This document shows positions 44,403-52,100 of a stretch of DNA of 64,000 bases, piece by piece (positions within the stretch are counted from its first letter, which is position 1; every line of letters begins with the position of its first letter). The notes under the pieces are model-generated. The model searched no databases. It was not told where the DNA came from and worked only from the letters and a program-made list of their open reading frames with translations. Made by a program: the position numbers and the translations under genes. The stretch covers positions 1-64,000 of the forward strand of contig BJHM01000023.1 of the NCBI GenBank assembly GCA_014192625.1, given 5' to 3'. The DNA is from Planctomycetota bacterium (GTDB taxonomy: Bacteria; Planctomycetota; UBA1135; UBA2386).

Positions 44403-45290
44403 ATGCATCTATCGACCCACAATTGGATGCGCGCGGAACCGCTGGAGGTCACGTTGCGCCGGATCAAGCGGCTTGGTTTTGAGAGCGTCGAGATCAGCGG
44501 TGAGCCCAAGCAGTACGACACCAAGACCTCTCGACCATTGCTGAAGCAATATGGTATCCGCTGCTGGGGAGCGGTCACGTTGACGCTTGGCCAACGCAAT
44601 TTGGCGGCTAGCAATGAAGCGCAACGCGCGGCTTCGGTCGAATACGTGAAGTCGATCGTGACGATGGTGAAAGAACTTGATGGCACCGAGTGCACGATTG
44701 TTCCGGCCACAGTCGGCAAGATCATTCCTGATGGTTCGCCAGCGGATGAGTGGCGGTGGGTGGTGGCTGGTCTCAAAGAGGTCTACACCCATGCGCAAAA
44801 GTGCGGCGTGCGGATGGCGATTGAGCCGCTGAACCGCTTCGAGACTTACTTTTTGAATCGCGCCGACCAGGCCTTGCGCCTAGCTGAGGATGTTGGACCC
44901 AACTGCGGCGTGTGCCTCGATGTTTTTCACATGAACATTGAAGAGGTGGACATGCACGCAGCCATTCGCAAGGTTGGCAAACGGCTTGCTGACGTTCACG
45001 TAGCTGAAAACAACCGGCTGGCGCCAGGCATGGGCAGCATCAATTGGCAGAAGTTCGTGATGACGTTGCGCGAGGTTGGCTACACGGGCGCATTGACGAT
45101 GGAGGCCGTTGCCCCGATTGATCGCACGCCGGTCACGCCGTGGCCCAATCAAGTGGAATTGAACCCCGGCGATATCTCGCCGGAGCAGCTGAAGTTTATC
45201 CAAGACCATGGCTCCAGCACATTGAGCGAAGAGTTCTACACGATGCTGTTTGAGGTCGCGTCAAAGACGCTGCTGCCACTTATCAAGTGA
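44403..45290 (+). CDS. Sugar phosphate isomerase/epimerase (xylose-isomerase-like TIM barrel)
   Basis: A 295-residue TIM-barrel protein. Metal-binding and active-site strands are MAIEPLNRFETYFLN, CGVCLDVFHMNIEEVD, ADVHVAENNRLAPGMGSINW and GALTMEAV, matching D-tagatose/D-psicose 3-epimerase relatives. It would interconvert ketoses using a divalent metal at Glu, Asp, His and Glu. It opens a plus-strand run of four genes with enolase-superfamily, VOC and hydroxyacid dehydrogenase products, so a sugar or sugar-acid degradation route is likely. The 205 bases upstream, shared with the divergent selenoprotein gene, hold no visible gene. Confidence 0.85.
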   Translation: MHLSTHNWMRAEPLEVTLRRIKRLGFESVEISGEPKQYDTKTSRPLLKQYGIRCWGAVTLTLGQRNLAASNEAQRAASVEYVKSIVTMVKELDGTECTIVPATVGKIIPDGSPADEWRWVVAGLKEVYTHAQKCGVRMAIEPLNRFETYFLNRADQALRLAEDVGPNCGVCLDVFHMNIEEVDMHAAIRKVGKRLADVHVAENNRLAPGMGSINWQKFVMTLREVGYTGALTMEAVAPIDRTPVTPWPNQVELNPGDISPEQLKFIQDHGSSTLSEEFYTMLFEVASKTLLPLIK

Positions 45291-45367
45291 TGAATTGCCT
45301 GGCAAGATCACTAGTTTGTGGATCGTTGTTTGCTGCCTAACTCACGAACTGCTGAAAGGATTTCGCC

Positions 45368-46534
45368 GTGAAGATCCGCGATGTGCAAGCGCGTTGGTTG
45401 CATTGTCCGCTGCCGAGTGACCGGCAGCACATTTCTGACTTTGGTCGAATCACCTCGTTTGATGCGGTGCTGGTGACGATTACGACCGACGATGGGCTAA
45501 CCGGCTATGGCGAGGCCAAGCCCGCGGTTGGCAGTGCTGGCAATGGCGCGGCACTGGTCGCAATCGTGCTAAATGAGCTGCGACCATTGCTCCTTGGTGC
45601 TGATCCTCGCTTGGTGGGCAGACTTTGGGGCCGCATGTACAATGGTTCGCGCGCTGGTCATGCCGAGCGCTTTGGTCGGGCGATGCCGGTGCTTGGTCGG
45701 CGCGGCATTCACATTGCGGCGATGAGTGGCGTGGATCTCGCGTTGTGGGATCTTGCTGCCAAGGCCAAAAACTGCTCGGTGCTAGAGCTGATCGGTGGCC
45801 CTTGCCGCGACCAAATCATGGCCTATGCGAGTGGTGGTTGGGCGCCGGTTGCCTCGATTGGTGAAGAACTCGGCCGCTACAAGGAGCAGGGTTTTCGCGC
45901 GATCAAGATGCGCATCGGAGTGATGGACGGCAGCGTTGATGCAAGCGTCGCACGTACGCGAGCGGCGCGCATGGCGTTGCCGCCCGAGGTCGAACTCATG
46001 GTGGATGCGCACGGCACGCTGAATGTTGCTTCTGCAAAGCGGTATTGCAGTGCTGCAGCCGAGCTTTCGCTGCGCTTCGTCGAAGAACCGATTGCGTCGG
46101 ATGATCGGCGGGGGCTTGCCGAGGTGCGCAGAGCGAGCGCCTTGCCGATCGCGGCGGGTGAGAGTGAGTTTACTTGCTTTGATTTCGTCGAGCTTCTGGA
46201 GCAGCGTGCGATCGATATTCTGCAGCCGGACCTGGCGATAGCGGGCGGGCTCACTGAGGGGCTTCGCATCGCCGCGTTGGCCTACAGTCACAGGCTTGAG
46301 CTTGCGCCGCACAGCTGGGGTTCGGCGATCACGTTCCAGGCGGCACGCACGCTTGCCTTTGCGAGTCCAGCCGGGGTGTTCGTCGAAGTGCCGATGGGCG
46401 GCTCACCCTTGTTGCGCGAGATGTGTGCGATCGACTTGTCGTTGCATGAGGGTGCATTGCTGCCGCCGTGCGGAATTGGCTTTGGCGTTGAGCCGGATGC
46501 CGATTTTGTCCGCAAGTTTACGAAAGCCACTTGA
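45368..46534 (+). CDS. Enolase-superfamily sugar acid dehydratase (mandelate racemase/muconate lactonizing group)
   Basis: A 388-residue protein with the capping domain (FDAVLVTITTDDGLTGYGEAKP) and barrel of the enolase superfamily. Catalytic residues appear as K180-x-R182 in AIKMRIG, metal ligands D213 in VDAHGT, E239 in FVEEP and E265 in AGESE, and H315 in LAPHSWG. The KxR and His pair fits acid-sugar dehydratases more than racemases. It would remove water from an aldonate to give a 2-keto-3-deoxy acid. GAAAGGA precedes the GTG/ATG region closely; start at 45368 is GTG. Confidence 0.87.
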   Translation: MKIRDVQARWLHCPLPSDRQHISDFGRITSFDAVLVTITTDDGLTGYGEAKPAVGSAGNGAALVAIVLNELRPLLLGADPRLVGRLWGRMYNGSRAGHAERFGRAMPVLGRRGIHIAAMSGVDLALWDLAAKAKNCSVLELIGGPCRDQIMAYASGGWAPVASIGEELGRYKEQGFRAIKMRIGVMDGSVDASVARTRAARMALPPEVELMVDAHGTLNVASAKRYCSAAAELSLRFVEEPIASDDRRGLAEVRRASALPIAAGESEFTCFDFVELLEQRAIDILQPDLAIAGGLTEGLRIAALAYSHRLELAPHSWGSAITFQAARTLAFASPAGVFVEVPMGGSPLLREMCAIDLSLHEGALLPPCGIGFGVEPDADFVRKFTKAT

Positions 46535-46541
46535 GGAAATG

Positions 46542-47015
46542 ATGTCTGCTGATTTCATGATTCATCACGTCAACGTCAACGTCGACGACCTTGGCTTGGC
46601 GGTGGCGTTTTATCGCGATGTGCTAGGCCTGCCTTTGGATCCGACCCCGGATCAGGGCTTCCATTCGCAGTTTTTTCGGATTGGCGAACAGCAGCAGATC
46701 CACATGAACGAGGTGACCGACGTGCACCAGTTCCGCGGCCACTTCTGCCTCGTTCTGCCGGACTTCATGGCGGTGTTTCATCGCGTGAAGGCGGCGAACG
46801 CGATTGACGTGCGCGTCTGGGGACGAGTCCGGCAACTGCCTGGTGGCAAGATGCAGATGTTTGTGCGCGATCCGTCGGGCAATCTGATCGAGATTGCGAG
46901 CGCTGCGGATGCGAGGCTTGACCCGTCGCTGTTTGCGGATGCGCTGGTGGAGCCGCTGCGGGGGGTGTATCGAATGGAGCCAGGCGACTCGGTTGGTCAG
47001 CACGTTTCACCATGA
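46542..47015 (+). CDS. VOC-family (glyoxalase/bleomycin resistance fold) protein
   Basis: A 157-residue two-repeat beta-alpha-beta-beta-beta protein. IHHVNVNVDDLGLAVAFYRDVLGLPL is the classic first module, and the second ends MFVRDPSGNLIEIAS with the metal glutamate. H near residue 6 and the QQQIHMNE segment supply other ligands. It may act as a lactoylglutathione lyase-like isomerase or dioxygenase on an intermediate of the same operon. GAGG five bases before the ATG at 46542 sets the start, 7 bases after the dehydratase stop. Its TGA overlaps the next ATG as ATGA. Confidence 0.82.
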   Translation: MSADFMIHHVNVNVDDLGLAVAFYRDVLGLPLDPTPDQGFHSQFFRIGEQQQIHMNEVTDVHQFRGHFCLVLPDFMAVFHRVKAANAIDVRVWGRVRQLPGGKMQMFVRDPSGNLIEIASAADARLDPSLFADALVEPLRGVYRMEPGDSVGQHVSP

Positions 47016-47941
47016 GTATCTTGCTGCTTGAGTCGCTGCATCCGATGGCGGAGGCGATGCTCGTGGAAGTGGACACCGTGGTGCGTGCGGTCGATCCCAA
47101 TGCGCCGCAAACCAACTTTGCCGAGGTGCGCGCCATCCTGACGCGCGGTCGCGGTCGGATCACCGAGGCTTTGTTGCGGCAGTGCCCCAATCTGCTGGTG
47201 ATCGCGCGTGCTGGTGTCGGTCTCGACAACCTAGACACTGGCGCTGCGGCAAAGCTAAAAATTCCAGTGGTGTTTGCGCCAGGTGGCAACACGCTCACCG
47301 TTGCGGAGCACACGATCGCGCTGATCCTTGACCTCGTGCGCGGGATCTCGCGTCAGGCGGCCGCAGTTGCGCAAGGCCGTTGGGAAGATCGCGCTCATTA
47401 CAAAGGCAACGAGATTCGCGGCCTCACATTGGGCGTGATCGGGTTTGGTAACATCGGCAAGCGCGTGGCTTTGCTGGCGCATGCATTTGGCATGCGCGTG
47501 TTGGTGGCTTCGCATCGTGCGCCGATTTTGTTGCCCTATGAAGGCCTGCCGCTTGCCGAGGTTCTCGCGCAGTCCGACGTGCTGACCTTGCATCTGCCGC
47601 TGTCGCCGCAGACCCGCAATCTGATCGGTGCAACGGAGCTTGCAGCAATGAAAAGAGGCGCGATGTTGGTCAATACTGCTCGCGGGGCCTTGATTGATGG
47701 TGCAGCTTTGCGAGTGGCATTGGCCAGCGGAAATCTCGGTGGCTTTGCTGCCGATGTGCTCGAGGTAGAGCCGCCACTCTGCGACGACGCTTTGTTGCGT
47801 TCGGAGCGCGTGCTATTGACGCCGCACACGGCTTCGCTCACGGGCCTTTCCTACCAGTCGATGTGCCTTGACACCGTGAAGAATGTCTGCGCGATCCTGC
47901 GTGGCGAATCCCCATCGCCGCAGAACATTTTTCGCGGCTGA
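47012..47941 (+). CDS. D-isomer specific 2-hydroxyacid dehydrogenase (SerA-like)
   Basis: A 309-residue NAD-dependent dehydrogenase. The catalytic domain has IARAGVGLDNLDTGAA; the NAD fold has GLTLGVIGFGNIGKRVALLA; catalytic Arg, Glu and His lie in LVNTARGALIDG, DVLEVEPP and LLTPHTAS. It resembles phosphoglycerate dehydrogenase but lacks regulatory domains. The four-base overlap with the VOC gene shows tight coupling. In this operon it probably reduces or oxidises a hydroxyacid made from the sugar acid. Confidence 0.9.
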   Translation: MSILLLESLHPMAEAMLVEVDTVVRAVDPNAPQTNFAEVRAILTRGRGRITEALLRQCPNLLVIARAGVGLDNLDTGAAAKLKIPVVFAPGGNTLTVAEHTIALILDLVRGISRQAAAVAQGRWEDRAHYKGNEIRGLTLGVIGFGNIGKRVALLAHAFGMRVLVASHRAPILLPYEGLPLAEVLAQSDVLTLHLPLSPQTRNLIGATELAAMKRGAMLVNTARGALIDGAALRVALASGNLGGFAADVLEVEPPLCDDALLRSERVLLTPHTASLTGLSYQSMCLDTVKNVCAILRGESPSPQNIFRG

Positions 47942-47983
47942 TCGAGGTTCGCCTGCCGCTCGCTGGCACGATACAAAGCGACA

Positions 47984-50056
47984 ATGTTCCGTCGTCTGTC
48001 ATCGTGGTGGGTTGTCTGTTCCTTGGTCGGTTCGCTGTTTGCGCAAGCTGTTGCCACGCCGATCGGGCTCGCTAGTGCCGGCAGTAATCGAGCGCAGTTG
48101 GAGAAGGCGCAGAAGCTTGCGCCCGTCGAGCAACGTGCCGTGATGGAGTGGCTGCTTGGCAATTTGCCGGAGACCGATGCAAAAACTCTTTCGGCTGAGT
48201 TTTTACTGAGGCAGGTCTCGCTCGCCTGTCGCGCGCGAGCTCAAGTGCCGTGGGGCAAAACGATCAGCGACGAACTGTTCTACAACTTCGTCGTGCCCTA
48301 TGTGCAGGCCAGTGAGGCGGTGGAAGACTGGCGGTCCGACTTCACAACTCGATACCTGCCGTTGGTGTCTTTGTGCGCCACACCGGGCGAAGCCGGGCGC
48401 AAACTCAATGAGACCATCTTTGGTCAGTTGAAGGTTCACTACTCGACGAAGCGAAGGGCTGCAGATCAGGCGCCAAGCGATTCGATCGCGCAGGGCATGG
48501 CGACTTGCACGGGGCTGTCGATTCTGCTCGCCGATGCCTGTCGCGCGTGCTGCATTCCGGCGCGCATTGTGACCGTGAAGTGGGCTACCAAGGAAGGCAA
48601 CCACACATGGGTCGAAATCTGGGACGGCAGTGCATGGCGCTTTTGCGGTGCGGACGAGCCCGACTCGAATGGCTTGGACCGAGGCTGGTTCGTTGGCGAA
48701 GCCGCTATCGCCGCTGCGCATAAAGATCCTGCCTTTCATATTTGGGCCGTCAGCTTTGCGCCGACGGGCCATGATTTCGTGGCGGGTTATGGGCCTGGGA
48801 TCACGTTGCATGGCATTGATGTAAGCGCTCACTACCTACCAAAGCAGGATCCAGCGCCATCTGGGCCAGCAATTGCCGCAGCCAACGCGGCGGACTCCGC
48901 GGTCGAGGCATTGTTTGCCCGCTATTTTGCCGCAGATGCTGAGGCGCAGGCGCGCTTTGAGTTTGATCAGAACCTCGACGCTGAGGTTGCGACCAAGGTC
49001 GGCGATGCGCGGTTGCGGCGGATCGCGTTCGCGGCATTGCAAAAGAGTGAGCATAAAGAGCTGCGCGCGGACTTTGCCGCTTCACGTGTGCGTGCTTTTG
49101 ATAAGCAGAGCCCTTATGTGCTAAAGCAGGTCGGTAGTAAGCCTTTAAATGGCTACCCGCTAGTGATTGCGATGCACGGCGGTGGTGGAGTGCCGAAGGA
49201 GGTCAACGACTCGCAGTGGCAGCACATGCAGATCTATTATAAGGATCATCCAGAAACGGGTGGTTACCTCTACTGCGCTCTGCGGGCACCGACCGACGAG
49301 TGGAACGGGTTCTATACGGATTACATGTATCCGTTGATCGAGCGGCTGATTTTGCAGTTTGTGATCTGCGCCGAAGTCGATCCGGCAAAGGTCTACGCGA
49401 TTGGTTATTCGCACGGCGGCTATGGTGCATTTTCGATCGGACCAAAGATGCCACATCGCTTTGCTGCGGTGCACGCGAGTGCTGCTGCACCCAATGATGC
49501 ACAGACATCTGCGATCGGGCTGCACAACCTCAAGTTCTCCTTCATGGTTGGCGACCGCGACACCGCCTATGGCCGTCGTTCCCGCTGCGAAGGGTTTGAG
49601 CAGATTCTTCAAGGCCTCAAAAAAGCGCATGAAGGCCTCTACCCGACCACCTTCACGCTCGTCGCCAACAATGGTCACACAGGCTTGCCGGATCGCGACC
49701 TGTTGCCGCAGTTGCTTTTGGCGCGACGCGACACGCTTTGCACCAAGCTATTTTGGGAACTCACCGACAGTGTAATACGCGATCACTATTGGCTGCACAC
49801 GGATACACCGGCGGCTTTCCAGCGCATCGATGCCGTTCTAAGCGGTCAGACTTTGATGATTAGCAACGTGAAGATTGAGCAGGTCGAAGCGTTACTCGAT
49901 GCCAACATGGTTGATTGCAGTAAGCCGTTGCTGCTCATCGACGGCGACAAGCAGGTCGAGCGACGACTGCGGCCGAGCGTGCGCGTTTTGTGCAGCACAA
50001 TGCAGCAGCGTGGCGACGCGGAGCTCGCGGCTACCTGCATCATCAAGCTGCGCTAA
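47984..50056 (+). CDS. Exported two-domain protein: transglutaminase-like domain plus esterase
   Basis: A 690-residue protein with a signal peptide (WWVVCSLVGSLFAQAVA). Residues about 145-230 form a transglutaminase-like domain with Cys175 in GMATCTGLSILLADACRACC, His207 in NHTWVEIWDG and Asp224. Residues about 375-600 form an alpha/beta hydrolase with VIAMHGGGGVPK, nucleophile Ser476 in GYSHGGYGAF, Asp524 and His565 in NNGHTGLPD, as in feruloyl or polyhydroxybutyrate esterases. Both triads look intact. Substrate unknown. It begins 42 bases after the dehydrogenase gene and may be read with it. Its last four bases overlap the convergent MFS gene. Confidence 0.82.
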   Translation: MFRRLSSWWVVCSLVGSLFAQAVATPIGLASAGSNRAQLEKAQKLAPVEQRAVMEWLLGNLPETDAKTLSAEFLLRQVSLACRARAQVPWGKTISDELFYNFVVPYVQASEAVEDWRSDFTTRYLPLVSLCATPGEAGRKLNETIFGQLKVHYSTKRRAADQAPSDSIAQGMATCTGLSILLADACRACCIPARIVTVKWATKEGNHTWVEIWDGSAWRFCGADEPDSNGLDRGWFVGEAAIAAAHKDPAFHIWAVSFAPTGHDFVAGYGPGITLHGIDVSAHYLPKQDPAPSGPAIAAANAADSAVEALFARYFAADAEAQARFEFDQNLDAEVATKVGDARLRRIAFAALQKSEHKELRADFAASRVRAFDKQSPYVLKQVGSKPLNGYPLVIAMHGGGGVPKEVNDSQWQHMQIYYKDHPETGGYLYCALRAPTDEWNGFYTDYMYPLIERLILQFVICAEVDPAKVYAIGYSHGGYGAFSIGPKMPHRFAAVHASAAAPNDAQTSAIGLHNLKFSFMVGDRDTAYGRRSRCEGFEQILQGLKKAHEGLYPTTFTLVANNGHTGLPDRDLLPQLLLARRDTLCTKLFWELTDSVIRDHYWLHTDTPAAFQRIDAVLSGQTLMISNVKIEQVEALLDANMVDCSKPLLLIDGDKQVERRLRPSVRVLCSTMQQRGDAELAATCIIKLR

Positions 50057-51300
50057 ATAGATCTAGGCAGAGTAGTCTTGGACAACCAGAGCAAGCTCGC
50101 CGCTGAGAGCGCGCCAGCGGCAGCACAGCCGAGCCACAACGCATCAGGGCCGAAAGTGTCGTAGACGTAGCCGCCGACTGAGGGGGCAACGATGAAGCCC
50201 ATGGAATACGACGCAAAGTAGGCGCCGAGGTAGTTACCACGCGCTTCCTTTGGCGCCATTGCTGTGATGTAGGCACTTAGTAGCGGCATATAAAGCATCT
50301 CGCCGATCGTCAGCGTCACCGTGGAGCACAAAACCGCAAAGGCGCCAAGGGATTGGCAGATCAGCCAAGGGTAGGCAAGGCCAACAAGCAGCGCACCGAC
50401 TGCGACCAACGGCAACTGCGGCCGATGTCGCAGCGCGTGCATGATTGGCATCTCCAACAACACGATGGCGATTGGATTGATAACGAGGAATGCGCCGATC
50501 AGTTTGTTGGAGAAGCCTAGCGCGTGCTCCAAGTGGCGGCTCAACGTCTGGAAGCTCTGCAGGAACGTCGCAAAGCAGAGCGTCGACACCAGCAACACTA
50601 AGATGAAGCGCGGATTGCGCCATGGCGACAGTGCTTTTTGCACTGGGCTTTCGACCGCGCTGCCAGCAGGTTGGTTTTGAGTGCGTTTGCCGAGGTCCGC
50701 TTTCACCGTGAGAAATAGCAGTAGGGCTGCTAGCGCACAGGTAAAACCGTCGACAAAGAACAACAGATGAAAGTCAAAGTCGGCTAGCACGCCAGCCATT
50801 GCTGGTCCGGTTGCCCAGCCAGCGTTGAGTGCGAGTCGATTGAGCGTGAGTGCCTTTGCCTGCCGATAGGGTGCGCAGCTTGCGGCTACTGAAGCTACGT
50901 TGGCTGGCCGGAATGCGTCGTTGAAAGCTCCGAGCACCAATACGCCAACAGCGAACAGCATCACCGACGGAGCAAAGCTCAGGAGTGCCATCCATACAGC
51001 GGTCAGCGCGAGCGTCAGGATCTGCACCCGCACCGGGCCGATTCGATCGGCGAGTTTGCCGCCTGCAATGCTGCCGATTATCGAGCCGATGCCATACATG
51101 GCGATCACGCTGCCGGCCTCGGCAATCGTGCAGCCAAAGCTTTTGCCGAGGTAGATGCTCATGAACGGGAGCACCATCGAGCCAGCGCGGTTGACAAACG
51201 CGGCTAGGCATAAAAGCCAAGTCTGCTTCGGCAGCCCGCCGTAGGTTCGGCGCAGAAAGATCCGGAAACGCTGCATTCCTTGCGCAGAATGCCGCCACAT
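50053..51300 (-). CDS. MFS transporter
   Basis: A 415-residue membrane protein with twelve helices. The loop 2-3 motif GSIAGGKLADRIGPVRVQ is typical of the major facilitator superfamily, and GGLPKQTWLLCLAAFVNRAGSMVLPFMSIYL is the usual first helix of a bacterial efflux subgroup. The substrate is unknown. Start at ATG 51300 is a choice among several near ATGs (51276 is as good). It lies 109 bases downstream of the HMA selenoprotein on the same strand. Confidence 0.86.
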   Translation of the reverse strand: MWRHSAQGMQRFRIFLRRTYGGLPKQTWLLCLAAFVNRAGSMVLPFMSIYLGKSFGCTIAEAGSVIAMYGIGSIIGSIAGGKLADRIGPVRVQILTLALTAVWMALLSFAPSVMLFAVGVLVLGAFNDAFRPANVASVAASCAPYRQAKALTLNRLALNAGWATGPAMAGVLADFDFHLLFFVDGFTCALAALLLFLTVKADLGKRTQNQPAGSAVESPVQKALSPWRNPRFILVLLVSTLCFATFLQSFQTLSRHLEHALGFSNKLIGAFLVINPIAIVLLEMPIMHALRHRPQLPLVAVGALLVGLAYPWLICQSLGAFAVLCSTVTLTIGEMLYMPLLSAYITAMAPKEARGNYLGAYFASYSMGFIVAPSVGGYVYDTFGPDALWLGCAAAGALSAASLLWLSKTTLPRSI

Positions 51301-51395
51301 CATGGGGCAGTAAAGCAGCCACCAAAAACACATCGTGCCGACAAGGCGCGTGGTCTTCCTGGCACATGCTGCAACAGCAAGGTCACTGCACAGCG

Positions 51396-51412
51396 TGACC
51401 GCTGAGCGGTCA
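51396..51412 (-). terminator. Hairpin at the 3' end of the HMA gene
   Basis: TGACCGC and GCGGTCA pair around a three-base loop. The stem includes the terminal TGA of the HMA gene. There is no T run after it, so it is not a textbook intrinsic terminator. Confidence 0.4.
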
Positions 51413-51985
51413 GACCTTCGTCATCTTTCGCAGGCGAAGTTCTTTCGTTTCCTTCAGCAATGCTTCCTTGGCGATCGCCTCGGTGAATGCTTTGCTATCC
51501 GTCACAGAAACCAGCGCCTTGCCGTTGTGGCCAAACGCCTGGACCTGCGACACACCTGCAAGCTTGCTTAAGACCGCACGGGTCAAAAGGGCAGTTGCGC
51601 CTCAACCAAGCCCGCTGATTGTGAGTTGATAAACCGCAGTGGGCTTTGTTACCTCAATCTCGGCGACCGTCGTGAAGGTGACATTCTTGATCTTGTTCTT
51701 CACCAGCAGTGCGTTCAGAATTTCGAGGCTCGGGGTGTAATCCTTGCCAGCATCGAAGTAGCCGACTCCACAGGTGTCGAAGCTAAGATTTAGGATGCCA
51801 GATTCTTTTTTCAGGATCGAACTGATCCTGAGCGCCAAGCTCGGCGCGCTTCAACCGCCGAGACTCGTGCTTTCTAGCTGCCAGACTTTTTCAGTCTTTT
51901 CCGACTTGGTCGCTACTGCCTCGGTCTGGGCAATGACAGGACCAAAGATTGCGAGCAGAGCTATTGTTTGCAGTGATCGATGCAT
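51410..51985 (-). CDS. Secreted double HMA-domain protein with two selenocysteines (Sec45, Sec128)
   Basis: Read through two in-frame TGA codons (51851-51853 and 51602-51604) this is a 191-residue protein. A signal peptide (MHRSLQTIALLAIFGPVIAQ) precedes two ferredoxin-like heavy-metal-associated domains. Domain 1 runs VWQLESTSLGG-U-SAPSLALRISS to VTFTTVAEIEV; domain 2 runs VYQLTISGLG-U-GATALL, then VLSKLAGVSQVQAF to the end. In each, TGA takes the place of the first Cys of GMxCxxC, while the second position is Pro or Thr. Hairpins follow both TGAs. Read only to stops, the gene would be a useless 44-residue leader. Final stop is TGA. It may bind or detoxify a soft metal, or act as a redox protein. 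Confidence 0.88.
51572..51584 (-). promoter_or_regulatory. Candidate SECIS hairpin for Sec128
   Basis: On the minus strand GACC pairs with GGUC around the loop CGUGC, 18-30 bases after the second TGA. G is the second loop base. The stem is only four pairs, so this is the weakest of the four hairpins. Confidence 0.45.
51811..51831 (-). promoter_or_regulatory. Candidate SECIS hairpin for Sec45
   Basis: On the minus strand UCAGGAUC pairs perfectly with GAUCCUGA (eight pairs) around the loop AGUUC. It lies 20-40 bases after the first TGA, with G as the second loop base, as expected of a bacterial SECIS. Confidence 0.72.
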
Positions 51986-52100
51986 GGGATTCTTTTAGTC
52001 ACGTTCAATACGCAACTAATGTGGAAAAGATCGGCAACTGGGCGCCAGTTTACCAATGTAATTTGCGCATATTGCTAGGTCGGGGCTGCTATTGGCTCGC

